From: Mangrovimonas sp. ST2L15 | GTDB taxonomy: Bacteria > Bacteroidota > Bacteroidia > Flavobacteriales > Flavobacteriaceae | NCBI RefSeq assembly: GCF_001280515.1 | Contig: NZ_LBIQ01000030.1 | Span: 1,240,001-1,304,000 of the forward strand | Reading direction: 5' to 3' | Length of the DNA stretch: 64,000 nucleotides | In this document: in pieces, positions 1 through 8,533 of the stretch | Position numbering within the stretch: the first letter of the stretch is position 1 | Layout: each line of letters begins with the position of its first letter | Translations under genes and position numbers: made by a program | Notes under the pieces: model-generated | Told to the model about the DNA's origin: nothing | Databases searched by the model: none | Seen by the model: the letters and a program-made list of their open reading frames with translations, nothing else

Positions 1-1
1 T

Positions 2-637
2 GTGAGCAATAATTATGATTCAGTGTCTTGGGATTTTGGAGATGGTACACCCATTACAGAAAATAATCCAACCTACACATTTGAATGTCCAGGAGTACAC
101 CAAGTGATTTTGACAATCACCAATGAATTTTGTGATCCCAACTTAGAAGATAGTATCACTTTACCTGTAGTTATTTCAGATCCTGATGGTTTGTATACCA
201 ATGCAGTGACTGTAGATGCCACTAGTTTAACCGCTGTAAGGGACACAGAGGGAACTTCGTACCAATGGGTAGATTGTGATAATGACAATACGGCAATTGA
301 GGGTGAAACGTCGCAAGTATTTATGCCTTCAGAAGATGGAACCTATGCTGTTATCTTAACCACAAATGGCTGTACCTCCATGTCTGCTTGTTATACTTTC
401 GAAAGTTTAAGTGTTTCAAGCTATCATTTGGATGATCAAATAAAATTATATCCAAATCCCACAACAGGCATGCTTCAGGTCATATCTAAAGAAACCATCT
501 CTCAAATTCAAGTGTTTGATGTGCTTGGGAAACAAATAGGGAGTTCTTTAAATCTTTCAAAACACCCATCTGGGATTTATTTTGTCAAATTAACGTCTCA
601 AACAGGAAGTGTTACCAAAAAAATAATAAAACTGTGA
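2..637 (+). CDS. C-terminal part of a secreted T9SS type A protein with PKD domain (5' partial)
   Basis: The reading frame is open at the left window edge, so the first codon here (GTG) is probably not the real start. The visible 211 residues begin with a PKD-like Ig fold (SWDFGDGTP, then YTFECPGVHQV) and end with a type A T9SS sorting domain: KLYPNPTTG near residue 150, followed by VFDVLGKQ and GIYFVKL, ending in KKIIKL. Proteins of this kind are exported by Sec, carried across the outer membrane by the type IX system and anchored or released at the surface. What the missing N-terminal part does cannot be seen. A strong terminator follows at 671-697. Confidence 0.85.
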   Translation: MSNNYDSVSWDFGDGTPITENNPTYTFECPGVHQVILTITNEFCDPNLEDSITLPVVISDPDGLYTNAVTVDATSLTAVRDTEGTSYQWVDCDNDNTAIEGETSQVFMPSEDGTYAVILTTNGCTSMSACYTFESLSVSSYHLDDQIKLYPNPTTGMLQVISKETISQIQVFDVLGKQIGSSLNLSKHPSGIYFVKLTSQTGSVTKKIIKL

Positions 638-664
638 TTGATGATAGCTAGTGAGTTTGTCTTG

Positions 665-1120
665 CTATTGAACCGGCACGAAAGTGTCGGTTTTTTTATG
701 TTCATAATTAAACAACATAGAACAATCCATTACATTTGAAATTTGATCCAATTCACACAAAGTACTTACAACTGCTGATAGACCTTGAAAAAGAAGTTCT
801 TTATCCTGAGGGTTGTCAGGTTTGTTATTTCTATAATGTACGGGTAATTCATAACCACAAGCTCGTAAAAACGAAACCTCAATACATAATAGTTCCTGTG
901 GAGTATAGCCATTAAAACGCTTTCCTTTAGCCTGGTGAAGCTTACCAAGTAGATTTAACTGGGTAGAGCCATGATCGTCGGATAAATGTTTCCAAAAATC
1001 CTGACCGTCCAAAATGTTACCTACCGCACACTGCTTACAACATTCGGGATGTAGCCTATTGCTATGGAATGCCTCGTATAGTTTGTTTATCGCCTGATCA
1101 AATCGTTTACTCGTTCTCAT
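665..1120 (-). CDS. Conserved small protein of unknown function, Cys-rich
   Basis: 151 residues without signal peptide or membrane segment. The recognisable core includes CCKQCAVGNI near residue 28 (CxxC), a DFWKHLSDDHGSTQLN stretch, KRFNGYTPQELL and NVMDCSMLF. I believe this is a family widespread in Bacteroidota and sometimes carrying unreliable automatic names; no catalytic motif supports any of them. The CxxC and further cysteines would allow metal binding or redox activity, but that is inference. The last ten codons (KKTDTFVPVQ) are the reverse complement of the terminator of the convergent gene, so the real family core probably ends near residue 140. The gene stands alone. Confidence 0.7.
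   Translation of the reverse strand: MRTSKRFDQAINKLYEAFHSNRLHPECCKQCAVGNILDGQDFWKHLSDDHGSTQLNLLGKLHQAKGKRFNGYTPQELLCIEVSFLRACGYELPVHYRNNKPDNPQDKELLFQGLSAVVSTLCELDQISNVMDCSMLFNYEHKKTDTFVPVQ
671..697 (+). terminator. Intrinsic terminator of the T9SS protein gene
   Basis: Nine-base arms AACCGGCAC and GTGTCGGTT (one G-T wobble) enclose a GAAA tetraloop and are followed by seven T. The hairpin lies inside the last codons of the convergent gene 665-1120, so those codons are shaped by the terminator. Confidence 0.8.
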
Positions 1121-1308
1121 AGTTTCATGAATAGGATCCTTAAATTACAGAATTTATTTGAATCGGTCGCTTATAGGTTTATTAAAATTGGATTACATTC
1201 TTCTGATTGGATACTACTTATATGTTCAGAATGATGGTTTTAAACATGAAATTGGCAAAGTGGAATCAAAGTTTAATTAGAAATTACGTTGGCCATAGGC
1301 ATGAAATC

Positions 1309-1341
1309 TTTGCGTTTTCTATGGGTTTTGTAATACCTTTG
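1309..1341 (+). promoter_or_regulatory. Bacteroidota-type promoter with a possibly leaderless start
   Basis: A TTTG at 1309-1312 and a perfect TAnnTTTG box (TACCTTTG) at 1334-1341 are 21 nt apart, as in the flavobacterial sigma-ABfr consensus. The ATG of the next gene is at 1346, only 4 nt after the -7 box, so transcription should begin at or beside the start codon. Confidence 0.6.
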
Positions 1342-1345
1342 CTAA

Positions 1346-1723
1346 ATGGGTAAACCGTTGTCTAAACAAGAAATGCATAATTTGGCTATGAACCATGTAG
1401 GGAAGGACCTAGAGGAAAGAGGGTTTGAATTTATAGCGGTTAATAGTCAATTGAAACGTCATCCACAATTTGTTTGTATCGATAAGAATGCCCAATACTA
1501 TTTTGTGATTGTAAAGGTGGTCTTGTTGCCTGAAAATCCTAATAATTATGATGTGGTTTGGATGGAATCTTTCAAAAAACATGCTCGAGATAAGGATGCC
1601 AAAGTCCTTTTCGCTGGAGTGGGATTAGGGAATCCTGATGGCGAAGATTTACCCATTTACCTCAATGAAGAATACCTTATGGAATACAATGGTATCCAAG
1701 TCGTAGAAACCAATTTGAACTAA
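1346..1723 (+). CDS. Conserved small protein upstream of apbE
   Basis: 125 residues, soluble, no signal peptide. It reads as one compact domain (HNLAMNHVGKDLEERGFEF, HPQFVCIDKNAQYYFVIVK, then a C-terminal LPIYLNEEYLMEYNG). I recognise it only as a flavobacterial protein that travels with apbE and the Na+-translocating NADH:quinone reductase genes. It carries no 2Fe-2S or FAD motif of NqrF, so any name as NqrF would be unsupported. Its stop codon is directly followed by the apbE ATG (no gap), so the two are cotranscribed and probably translationally coupled. The context suggests a role around NQR flavinylation or assembly. Confidence 0.75.
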   Translation: MGKPLSKQEMHNLAMNHVGKDLEERGFEFIAVNSQLKRHPQFVCIDKNAQYYFVIVKVVLLPENPNNYDVVWMESFKKHARDKDAKVLFAGVGLGNPDGEDLPIYLNEEYLMEYNGIQVVETNLN

Positions 1724-2698
1724 ATGAAACAATCTTTACTTGCCCTACTTTTATTAATAGCTTTTTCTTGTTCCAAACCACCTCAAAATACTAAATTATC
1801 GGGTCCTGTATTCGGAACTTCGTATTCGGTGATTTACGAAGGTTCTGAAAATTACCAAAAAGATTTCAATAGGCTTTTTAATGAAGTCAACGAATCCATG
1901 TCGACTTATATTGAAGATTCTAAAATTTCAAGGATCAATAGAGGGGAAGATGTCGTACTTGACAAACATTTTAAAACCGTTTTTGAGGCTTCTAAGCTTA
2001 TTTATAGATATACGGAAGGTGCATTTGATCCTACTATAGGAGGTGTTGTAAACGCTTGGGATTTTGGCCCTGAAGGCGCAATTCAAAATATTGACAGTAT
2101 CCAGGTAGATAGTTTGATGAAATCGGTAGGTTTTAATAGAATGGGAATCGTTGATAGCCATGTGAAGAAAACAGCTCCAAATGCTTTTATTGATTTTAAT
2201 GCTATTGCCAAGGGTTACGGTGTAGATGTTATTGGGGAATTTTTGGAAAGCAAACAAGTCAAAAATTATTTAGTCGAGATAGGAGGTGAAATAAGATGTA
2301 GAGGTTATAACGCGCAAAAGGAAAGCCCATGGAAAGTTGGTGTTGAAATGCCTCATTTTGATGGAAGTCAATCCGTAATGCGCACCATCGATATGGAAGA
2401 TGCGGCTATGGCAACTTCTGGAACCTACAGAAAATTCAAGGTTGATGGATTAGGAAACCGATATTCCCATATTATTGACACCAAAACTGGCTACCCTAGT
2501 AAAACAAACTTATTGAGCATTTCTGTCATTGCAGAAAATTGTATGACGGCTGATGCCTATGCCACAGCCTTTAAAAGCATGGGAATGGATCGTATAGAGG
2601 AATTCTTGGTTTCGCATCCCGAACTTCAAGTTTTTTTAATTTTTGAAAATGATAAGGGGGAGCTGGAAACCAAATCATTAAATGGTTTTCCAGAATAA
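1724..2698 (+). CDS. apbE: FAD:protein FMN transferase, lipoprotein
   Basis: ApbE moves FMN from FAD onto a threonine of target flavoproteins such as NqrB, NqrC and RnfG, outside the cytoplasmic membrane. The 324-residue length is typical. The N-terminus is a lipoprotein signal (LLLLIAFSCSKPP, lipidated Cys16). Family blocks are clear: VFGTSYSV, a FDPTIGGVVNAWDFGP stretch near residue 103, FNAIAKGYGVD, LVEIGGEIRCRG, and the metal/FAD site with ATSGTYRKF and HIIDTKTGYPS near residue 250, then TADAYATAFKSMG. It directly follows the small gene 1346-1723 and converges on the lipoprotein gene 2702-3754 with 3 nt between stop codons. The NQR operon itself is not in the window. Confidence 0.95.
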   Translation: MKQSLLALLLLIAFSCSKPPQNTKLSGPVFGTSYSVIYEGSENYQKDFNRLFNEVNESMSTYIEDSKISRINRGEDVVLDKHFKTVFEASKLIYRYTEGAFDPTIGGVVNAWDFGPEGAIQNIDSIQVDSLMKSVGFNRMGIVDSHVKKTAPNAFIDFNAIAKGYGVDVIGEFLESKQVKNYLVEIGGEIRCRGYNAQKESPWKVGVEMPHFDGSQSVMRTIDMEDAAMATSGTYRKFKVDGLGNRYSHIIDTKTGYPSKTNLLSISVIAENCMTADAYATAFKSMGMDRIEEFLVSHPELQVFLIFENDKGELETKSLNGFPE

Positions 2699-2701
2699 TT
2701 T

Positions 2702-3754
2702 TCAATCATTTTCTTGATATACCAGGACTTGACTTTTAGCAATTCGATTATTAAGAACCTTTAAATATCGTAAGGCATTACCGTCTTCATAATCGGTATA
2801 GGCTTTAGAAGCCCAGGAAGTTGCTGCCTCTAAATCACCATTAATCTCGTTGATAATGGCCATGTTATAACAAGCGCGTCCCGCTACTTTTGCTTTACGA
2901 TTGTTGGTCTCCATTTCCCAAAGCTCTGCAGCGCCATCCCAATTTCCTGTTTGAGCGCGCCTTTTTGCAATTTCGAAATTTTCCGTACCTCTTACATAGT
3001 ATTCACGAGTCACGCGAATTTTATATGGAAAGGTTCGTAAGGCATAATCATGTCCTAAGTGATCACTTATTTGAAGTACATTTTCTTTGCGTCCACTGAT
3101 GGCCTCTAGCGCTTTGGCAGGATTTACACCTTTGCCTACTGAAGTAGACCATTGGTCAATTACAAACTCATCCAATATTTCTTTGGTAAGATTGTTATAA
3201 ACTCTAAAACCAGCTTTAATATTGGTTGTTATTTTGGCCGTATGCTCAATCACAGGAATTTTAAGTTCAAAAGCGTTCAACTTTTGTACGGTTTGATTGC
3301 TGTAAGCAATGTGGGCATCCGTATCATAAAATGATAGGACGAATAATGCATCCACCTGATATTTTTGACATAATTGATTGACGGTTTCCCATGACATATT
3401 ACTAGGAAAAATTCCCAAACCTGGATTTTCAACTTGATCGGCTTCTATAAAAGTGACTATCTCAAACTGGTTTAGTTTTTTAAATTCATCTGAAATGCCT
3501 TGAACGACACGTTGGGCACCTTCTTTATCCAATAATTTTCCTTCCAGAGAAAAGACTTGATCCATTTGATCTAAGGTTTTATTGGAAGTCGATTCACTTC
3601 TGTTAAGGATACCAATGCGCTGTACTTGAGAAGATACATGAACAGGGGCAGGCTCTGTCACACTCATAGTAAGATGGTTCATAGACTGGCAACCAGTCAA
3701 AAGGAGAGCCCCTAAAACTAGGGCATAAATAGGGATAGTAATAGTAGGTTTCAT
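2702..3754 (-). CDS. DUF6340-like lipoprotein
   Basis: 350 residues with a lipoprotein signal (ALLLTGCQSMNH, Cys22), so it is membrane-anchored in the periplasm or at the outer membrane. The N-terminal half resembles periplasmic proteins that build a name-value style domain (VQRIGILNRSES, then ALFVLSFYDTDAHI), and the C-terminal part (residues ~265-340, RRAQTGNWDGAAELWEM and ACYNMAIINEINGDLEAA) looks like TPR-type helices. This matches what I remember of the flavobacterial DUF6340 family; function unknown. It is a single gene with a free 5' region of about 290 bp. Confidence 0.75.
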   Translation of the reverse strand: MKPTITIPIYALVLGALLLTGCQSMNHLTMSVTEPAPVHVSSQVQRIGILNRSESTSNKTLDQMDQVFSLEGKLLDKEGAQRVVQGISDEFKKLNQFEIVTFIEADQVENPGLGIFPSNMSWETVNQLCQKYQVDALFVLSFYDTDAHIAYSNQTVQKLNAFELKIPVIEHTAKITTNIKAGFRVYNNLTKEILDEFVIDQWSTSVGKGVNPAKALEAISGRKENVLQISDHLGHDYALRTFPYKIRVTREYYVRGTENFEIAKRRAQTGNWDGAAELWEMETNNRKAKVAGRACYNMAIINEINGDLEAATSWASKAYTDYEDGNALRYLKVLNNRIAKSQVLVYQEND

Positions 3755-3879
3755 GTCTAAATTAGATTTGGGTTAATCTGTTATTTTAGATATTTAGTTA
3801 GTGTGCAAAACTTTTTGGGGAAAGTAATTGCATCGGGATAAAGATAACATTTTTAATTTAATGGAATGAAAATTAGTGG

Positions 3880-4025
3880 TTTGATACAGGAATCTATAAG
3901 TGGCTGTTCTAAAATATGGCTGCAGGAAAACATTGTTTCAAGGGCTTAAGAAAGCGAAAGGGAAAAGATGTTCGGAAGGTCCGAAGGACTTTCCTGCGAG
4001 CAGTGACCTACCAATTATTTTTAAA
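3880..4025. other. GC-richer intergenic segment with hairpin, possible repeat remnant
   Basis: Between the divergent 5' end of the lipoprotein gene and the 3' end of the next gene, about 110 bases (3905-4012) are clearly richer in G and C than the flanks. They include an imperfect hairpin at 3974-3994: arms GGAAGGTCC and GGACTTTCC, loop GAA, one wobble pair. A short open frame crosses it but then runs antisense into 4043-4675 and has no believable start, so I do not call a gene. It may be a copy of a dispersed intergenic repeat; that needs a genome-wide search. Confidence 0.3.
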
Positions 4026-4042
4026 TTTTTTGCAAGGTTATG

Positions 4043-4675
4043 CTATTTGGATTTTTCAATTTCCAATTTTATTCTTTTCATAGCGATAATTGCGTTTTCC
4101 ACTTGTGTTTTCTGTTCCGTTTCGATTTCAACTATTCCGGAGGGAATATGAGTAATTTTAACTTCATTATGGGTTTCTCCACTATAATCAATTCTTATAT
4201 TTTCCTTTCCGAAATATCTTTCGAGCTCTAAATATCTCTCAGAAAAAGTAAAACAGTCAAATTCTATTTTTCGTTGATTGAATTCATCCCAAAATTGCTC
4301 ATATGTGATATTATTTTCAATTATCAAGTTTAACTTATTATAGGAATGAGTAACACCATCCATTGGATAGTAAAGTTCAAATCCACCTCTATCTTTGAAA
4401 CCTATCTTGGCTTTTGCTTTTTTTGAACCTTCTCCAAAATATAAATGATAAATAGTGTCATTTTTTATGTCAAACTCTCTCCAATTCGAGATCCAACCCA
4501 AACTAGTTGCGGATTGCATAGAGTCATTTTCAATATATAATTCAGCATAAAGTCCATTGTGGCAAGTACAATAATTTCCGTCTAGCTTCCTTTCGGATTT
4601 ACATCCGATAACTGTAAAAACCAATATCAGTAATACGTTTTTTAATGTTTTCAGGTGGCTTTTTTTATGTTGCAC
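4043..4675 (-). CDS. Putative lipoprotein of unknown function
   Basis: 210 residues. Residues ~8-25 form a hydrophobic signal ending in VFTVIGCKSERK, a likely lipobox with Cys25. The mature part has CTCHNGLYAELYIENDS, a beta-rich middle and a charged C-terminal helix (VENAIIAMKRIKLEIEKSK). I do not recognise the family. The gene is alone, with about 85 bp to its upstream neighbour. Its base composition is more AT-rich than the housekeeping genes around it, as often seen for strain-specific lipoproteins. Confidence 0.6.
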   Translation of the reverse strand: MQHKKSHLKTLKNVLLILVFTVIGCKSERKLDGNYCTCHNGLYAELYIENDSMQSATSLGWISNWREFDIKNDTIYHLYFGEGSKKAKAKIGFKDRGGFELYYPMDGVTHSYNKLNLIIENNITYEQFWDEFNQRKIEFDCFTFSERYLELERYFGKENIRIDYSGETHNEVKITHIPSGIVEIETEQKTQVENAIIAMKRIKLEIEKSK

Positions 4676-4760
4676 AACTAATTATAGGAAGATAAATATA
4701 CCCTTTTATGAGTATTTCTCTCAGAACATGTTAGATTTTTCTGGATTTATTAGCGGCTAT

Positions 4761-5525
4761 TTATTTGCGCACAAAAGGAACAATTTCACCCGGAGCCAAA
4801 CAATACTTTTCCAGGTCTTCTTTTTCAAAAGTTTTGGTATAATCAACTTCCTCTACTTGAAAACCAATACTTCGTAATTTGTCAAAATAATCCCTGCCGT
4901 ATACGCGTACGTGGTCATACTGTCCAAAGATTTTGGCTCGTTCCTTTTTATCCGTTATGCTATCATCTTCAAAAGTGGTTGCCCGATTTAAATCCTGCGG
5001 AATTTGAAAAACACCCCAACCACCAGGCTTCATAACGCGATACAATTCTTTCATGGCTTGGGTATCATCTGGGATATGCTCCAATACATGATTGCAAAGA
5101 ATCACATCGTAAGTGTTATCATCAAAAGGAAGGTTGCAAATATCGGCTTTGACATCTGCAAGAGGTGAATTGAGATCAGTTGTGGTATAGTCCAGATGAG
5201 GTATATTTCTAAATCGCTTATAAAATGCCTGTTCAGGAGCAAAATGAAGTACTTTCAAATGGTCGGTAAAAAAGTTAGTTTCCTTTGTGAGAAACAGCCA
5301 TAGTAAGCGATGTCTTTCCAACGAAAGCGTGGACGGAGATAAGACATTGTGCCGCTGTTCTCCATAACCATAGGGTAAAAAACTTTTAAAACTTTTGCCG
5401 TCAATAGGGTCGGTGTAGGTAGAGCCTTTTAAAAATGATTCCATGAAAGGCCTAACCACATAGCTGAGCCTAATGAGAATAGGTCTCGGTATGGTATTGA
5501 GCAATATTTTAAAAAGTTTTTTCAA
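4761..5525 (-). CDS. Class I SAM-dependent methyltransferase (Methyltransf_11 type)
   Basis: 254 residues. The SAM-binding Rossmann core starts late, near residue 100: VLHFAPEQ (motif I position, without a classic GxGxG), DYTTTDLNS, then LPFDDNTYDVILCNHVLEH near residue 135 and MKELYRVMKPGGWGVFQIP. The first ~70 residues are basic and hydrophobic and may set substrate choice. Substrate unknown. The gene follows the DUF3050 gene with a 3-nt gap and map upstream of that, so it is likely the last gene of a map-DUF3050-methyltransferase transcript. Confidence 0.85.
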   Translation of the reverse strand: MKKLFKILLNTIPRPILIRLSYVVRPFMESFLKGSTYTDPIDGKSFKSFLPYGYGEQRHNVLSPSTLSLERHRLLWLFLTKETNFFTDHLKVLHFAPEQAFYKRFRNIPHLDYTTTDLNSPLADVKADICNLPFDDNTYDVILCNHVLEHIPDDTQAMKELYRVMKPGGWGVFQIPQDLNRATTFEDDSITDKKERAKIFGQYDHVRVYGRDYFDKLRSIGFQVEEVDYTKTFEKEDLEKYCLAPGEIVPFVRK

Positions 5526-5528
5526 TGC

Positions 5529-6311
5529 CTAGGCTTCTTGTAGTTGGTTTGAATTGATTAATTCAGAAATACCATTCCAGAGTTCAATCCTTTTGTTCAA
5601 GGCTTCTTTGGCTACTTCCAAAACCTCCTGCCACTTTTGGTCATTCTCCTCACATAGCTCCTCAATCATTTTAAGAGATAGGGGTCCATGCTCATCCCCA
5701 TCCAACTCAATATGTCGCTTTAAATAATAAGTGAGTTTGGAATAGGTTTGATCTTGGGTTTGTGATTGATTGATAATCTGAAAGAACATATCAGGAATGA
5801 CATCTTCTCGGCCAAAAGTAAAGGCCGAAGCAATTTTATGAGGCTCCTCTGTGGCAATGATATCAAACGTGAATTTGATAAAGTCGGCAGTTTCTTTTTG
5901 AATCTTTACACTATCCAAACTAGAATCAATAGATGCTCCTTTTGAAATTAGATCAATAAAATTTTGGATGGTATGTGTGTTGGCTCCTATTTGATTCATG
6001 GCGTCCAAATACATTTCAAAATGACTTTTCGGAATGCCATTTTCATCTAAATCACTTTCCTCACCCAATACGATTTCGTTTATAAATCGAGCCGTTGTGG
6101 CATTTTGAGCTGGAACCCATGGTGTTTTCGTACAAGTTAGTTGGTTTTGAAGCGCCTTTAAAAGGGACATAAAATCCCACACGGCAAACACATGTTGTTC
6201 CATAAAGATTTTTACATCATCCATATGGGAAAGTGCTTTATAAACTGGATGGTTGTTTAAAGTAGTTCTCAGGTTTGAGAGCTCCTTTTCTACAAATTCA
6301 ATTCGTTTCAT
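5529..6311 (-). CDS. DUF3050 (heme oxygenase-like fold) protein
   Basis: 260 residues, all-helical and soluble. The pattern [22 protein letters not shown] at the start, [16 protein letters not shown], then [12 protein letters not shown] and a late [16 protein letters not shown] agree with the DUF3050 family, whose fold resembles heme oxygenase / TenA-like diiron proteins. Conserved His and Glu residues ([40 protein letters not shown]) could form a diiron site; this is inference. It lies 7 nt after map and 3 nt before the methyltransferase, in one operon. Confidence 0.8.
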   Translation of the reverse strand: MKRIEFVEKELSNLRTTLNNHPVYKALSHMDDVKIFMEQHVFAVWDFMSLLKALQNQLTCTKTPWVPAQNATTARFINEIVLGEESDLDENGIPKSHFEMYLDAMNQIGANTHTIQNFIDLISKGASIDSSLDSVKIQKETADFIKFTFDIIATEEPHKIASAFTFGREDVIPDMFFQIINQSQTQDQTYSKLTYYLKRHIELDGDEHGPLSLKMIEELCEENDQKWQEVLEVAKEALNKRIELWNGISELINSNQLQEA

Positions 6312-6318
6312 ATACTGT

Positions 6319-7137
6319 TTAAAGGACTAAAGCTTTTTGTCTAAATTCAGTTTCCTCATCACTTTCAATTCCCAGTGCTTCGTAGATATAAGCAAATGTT
6401 GAAAGAATTTCTGGTTTACCATCAACTAAGGCCACATCATGTTCAAAATGGGCACTTGGTTTGCCATCAAGAGTCACAATAGTCCAGCCATCTTTAAGTT
6501 GCTTGACTTTATGCGTTCCCATATTGATCATGGGCTCAATCGCAACAACCTGACCTTCGATAAACTTTTTACCACGACCACGTTTTCCGTAATTTGGCAT
6601 TTCTGGGTCTTCGTGCATTTTTTTACCCAATCCATGCCCTACAAGCTCTCTTACAACTCCGTAGCCTTCATTTTCACAAAACTTTTGAATGGCGAAACCA
6701 ACATCTCCGACGCGGTTACCGTTTTTAAACTCACGAATTCCTACATAAAGAGACTCTTTAGTAATATCGAGAAGTTTTTTGGTTTCAGGAGCAACTTCAC
6801 CAATTTCAAAGGTATAGGCATGATCACCATAAAACTCATTCATCAAAGCTCCACAATCAATAGAAACGATATCGCCATCTTCAAGTGGTTTGTCTGTAGG
6901 AAGTCCATGAACTACGGCTGCATTAACGCTGCAAAGTAGGGTAGAAGGACATCCATAAAGTCCTAAAAAGCCAGGAACCGCGCCATGATCTCTAATAAAT
7001 TCTTCAGCCATTTTATCCAATTGAAGGGTGGTTACACCAGGTTTTACTTCTTTGGCTAGCATTCCCAAAGTTTTGGAAACAACGAGTGCGCTTTGACGCA
7101 TCAATTCTATTTCTTCTCTAGTTTTTACTATAATCAT
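6319..7137 (-). CDS. map: Methionine aminopeptidase, type I
   Basis: Removes the initiator methionine from nascent proteins in the cytoplasm. 272 residues, usual for type Ia enzymes. All metal ligands and catalytic residues are visible: VVHGLP (His near 79), IDCGAL and FYGDHAYTF (two Asp), [13 protein letters not shown] (His), AIEPMINMG (Glu) and HFEHDVALV (Glu). The first gene of a three-gene minus-strand run. Here map is not beside secY/infA as in many bacteria, which is common in Bacteroidota carrying several map copies. A -7 box is seen at 7154-7161. Confidence 0.96.
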   Translation of the reverse strand: MIIVKTREEIELMRQSALVVSKTLGMLAKEVKPGVTTLQLDKMAEEFIRDHGAVPGFLGLYGCPSTLLCSVNAAVVHGLPTDKPLEDGDIVSIDCGALMNEFYGDHAYTFEIGEVAPETKKLLDITKESLYVGIREFKNGNRVGDVGFAIQKFCENEGYGVVRELVGHGLGKKMHEDPEMPNYGKRGRGKKFIEGQVVAIEPMINMGTHKVKQLKDGWTIVTLDGKPSAHFEHDVALVDGKPEILSTFAYIYEALGIESDEETEFRQKALVL

Positions 7138-7153
7138 ATCACAAAAATATCGG

Positions 7154-7161
7154 CAAAGTTA
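7154..7161 (-). promoter_or_regulatory. -7 box (TAACTTTG) upstream of map
   Basis: TAACTTTG on the minus strand fits TAnnTTTG and ends 16 nt before the map ATG. No clear TTTG at the -33 distance. Confidence 0.45.
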
Positions 7162-7234
7162 CTTAAAATTTATGGATGTCTATTTATCAACTCGTTTTAT
7201 GATTTTTGACATGTTTTTCCCTATTATTTGTCTT

Positions 7235-7242
7235 TAAATTTG
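7235..7242 (+). promoter_or_regulatory. -7 box (TAAATTTG) upstream of the CoA-transferase gene
   Basis: Perfect TAnnTTTG box, 16 nt before the ATG at 7259, in the divergent region shared with map. The -33 element is not clear. Confidence 0.45.
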
Positions 7243-7258
7243 TTGAAAATTAGAAGCC

Positions 7259-8530
7259 ATGTATGAGTCTATTACAGCTGATGAAGCACTAAAAGTAGTT
7301 AAATCAAACGATAGGGTATATGTTCAAGCTGCCGCTGCCGCGCCACAATCTTTAGTTCAAGCACTTGCAAGAAGACATGAAGAACTTAGAAACGTGGAAG
7401 TATGTCATTTACACACCGAAGGTCCGGCACCGTATGCCAATCCAGAATATAAAGATAGTTTTCATGTTAATTCCTTTTTTATTGGAAAAAATGTGAGACA
7501 TACTTTAAGAGCAGGCAATGGGTCCTATACCCCTGTATTTTTAAGTGAATTGCCCATTTTATTTAAGAGAAACATATTAAAGTTAGATGTGGCATTAATA
7601 CATGTTTCACCTCCAGACAGACACGGGTACTGTTCTTTAGGAGTGTCGGTTGAAGCTACTTTAGCAGCGATTGATAATGCTAAGCACGTGATTGCCCAGG
7701 TGAACCCTAAGATGCCTCGAACACATGGGGCGGGAATTATCCATATTTCAGAGATTGACGCATTTGTTGAGGTTGATACGCCCATTTTTGGTCATGAAGC
7801 AACCATACCAACCGATATAGAGAACAAAATTGGGGAGTATGTGGCAGGTCTTATAGAAGATCGAAGCACGCTTCAAATGGGTATAGGAAGTATTCCAAAT
7901 GCCGTATTATCAAAGTTGACCAGTCACAAAGATTTGGGGCTTCATACCGAGATGTTTTCTGATGGAGTTATTGATTTGATCTTGAATAATGTTATCACCT
8001 GTAACTATAAATCGATTAATAGAGGACGAGCCATGGCCACATTCTTGGTTGGGTCTCAACGTTTGTATGATTATGTAGATGACAATCCATTTGTGGAAAT
8101 GAGAGGCTCTGATTATGTGAATAACGTTTCGGTTGTGAAGCAGAACCCTAAAATGGTAGCCATTAATTCAGCTATTGAAATTGATTTAACTGGCCAGGTT
8201 TGTGCCGATTCTATTGGATCAAACATGTACTCTGGGGTAGGTGGGCAAATGGACTTTATTAGAGCCGCCTCATTAAGTGAAGGAGGAAAAGCCATCATTG
8301 CATTACCATCAACTACCAGAAAAGGTATCAGTAGAATAGTTCCTTCTTTAAATCCAGGAGCAGGTGTGGTAACAACAAGGGCACACGTTCACTATGTGGT
8401 GACTGAATACGGAGTAGCTGATTTATATGGAAAAACTATTAAGCAACGTGTAAAAGCATTGACAGAAATAGCGCATCCCGATCATAGAGAGGACATTGCT
8501 AGAACCTACTTTGATTTAATAAACGGATAA
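7259..8530 (+). CDS. Acetyl-CoA hydrolase/CoA-transferase family protein
   Basis: 423 residues, the length of the single-chain family that includes 4-hydroxybutyrate and butyryl-CoA:acetate CoA-transferases. N-terminal domain: SNDRVYVQAAAAAPQSLVQAL; HVSPPDRHGYCSLG near residue 118; LQMGIGSIPNAVL near 200; FSDGVIDLI. The catalytic glutamate is expected in VVTEYGVADLYGKT near residue 380, followed by the HP motif AHPDHREDI. It moves CoA between an acyl-CoA and acetate or another short acid; the real substrate cannot be told. It is a single gene between map and a convergent HAD gene (3 nt between stops). An acid/CoA exchange step could serve amino-acid or aromatic breakdown. Confidence 0.9.
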   Translation: MYESITADEALKVVKSNDRVYVQAAAAAPQSLVQALARRHEELRNVEVCHLHTEGPAPYANPEYKDSFHVNSFFIGKNVRHTLRAGNGSYTPVFLSELPILFKRNILKLDVALIHVSPPDRHGYCSLGVSVEATLAAIDNAKHVIAQVNPKMPRTHGAGIIHISEIDAFVEVDTPIFGHEATIPTDIENKIGEYVAGLIEDRSTLQMGIGSIPNAVLSKLTSHKDLGLHTEMFSDGVIDLILNNVITCNYKSINRGRAMATFLVGSQRLYDYVDDNPFVEMRGSDYVNNVSVVKQNPKMVAINSAIEIDLTGQVCADSIGSNMYSGVGGQMDFIRAASLSEGGKAIIALPSTTRKGISRIVPSLNPGAGVVTTRAHVHYVVTEYGVADLYGKTIKQRVKALTEIAHPDHREDIARTYFDLING

Positions 8531-8533
8531 AAG

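Noticed and set aside
1346-1723. NqrF (Na+-translocating NADH:quinone reductase subunit F)
   Set aside because: 125 residues with no ferredoxin cysteines, FAD or NADH site; position beside apbE alone does not justify the name.
3900-4231. Two overlapping open frames on the plus strand
   Set aside because: They are antisense to the lipoprotein gene 4043-4675, hydrophobic by chance, and have no start context. Only the GC-richer segment before them was kept as an observation.
6439-6939. 166-codon open frame opposite map
   Set aside because: Fully antisense to a conserved enzyme with all active-site residues; the product has no family features.
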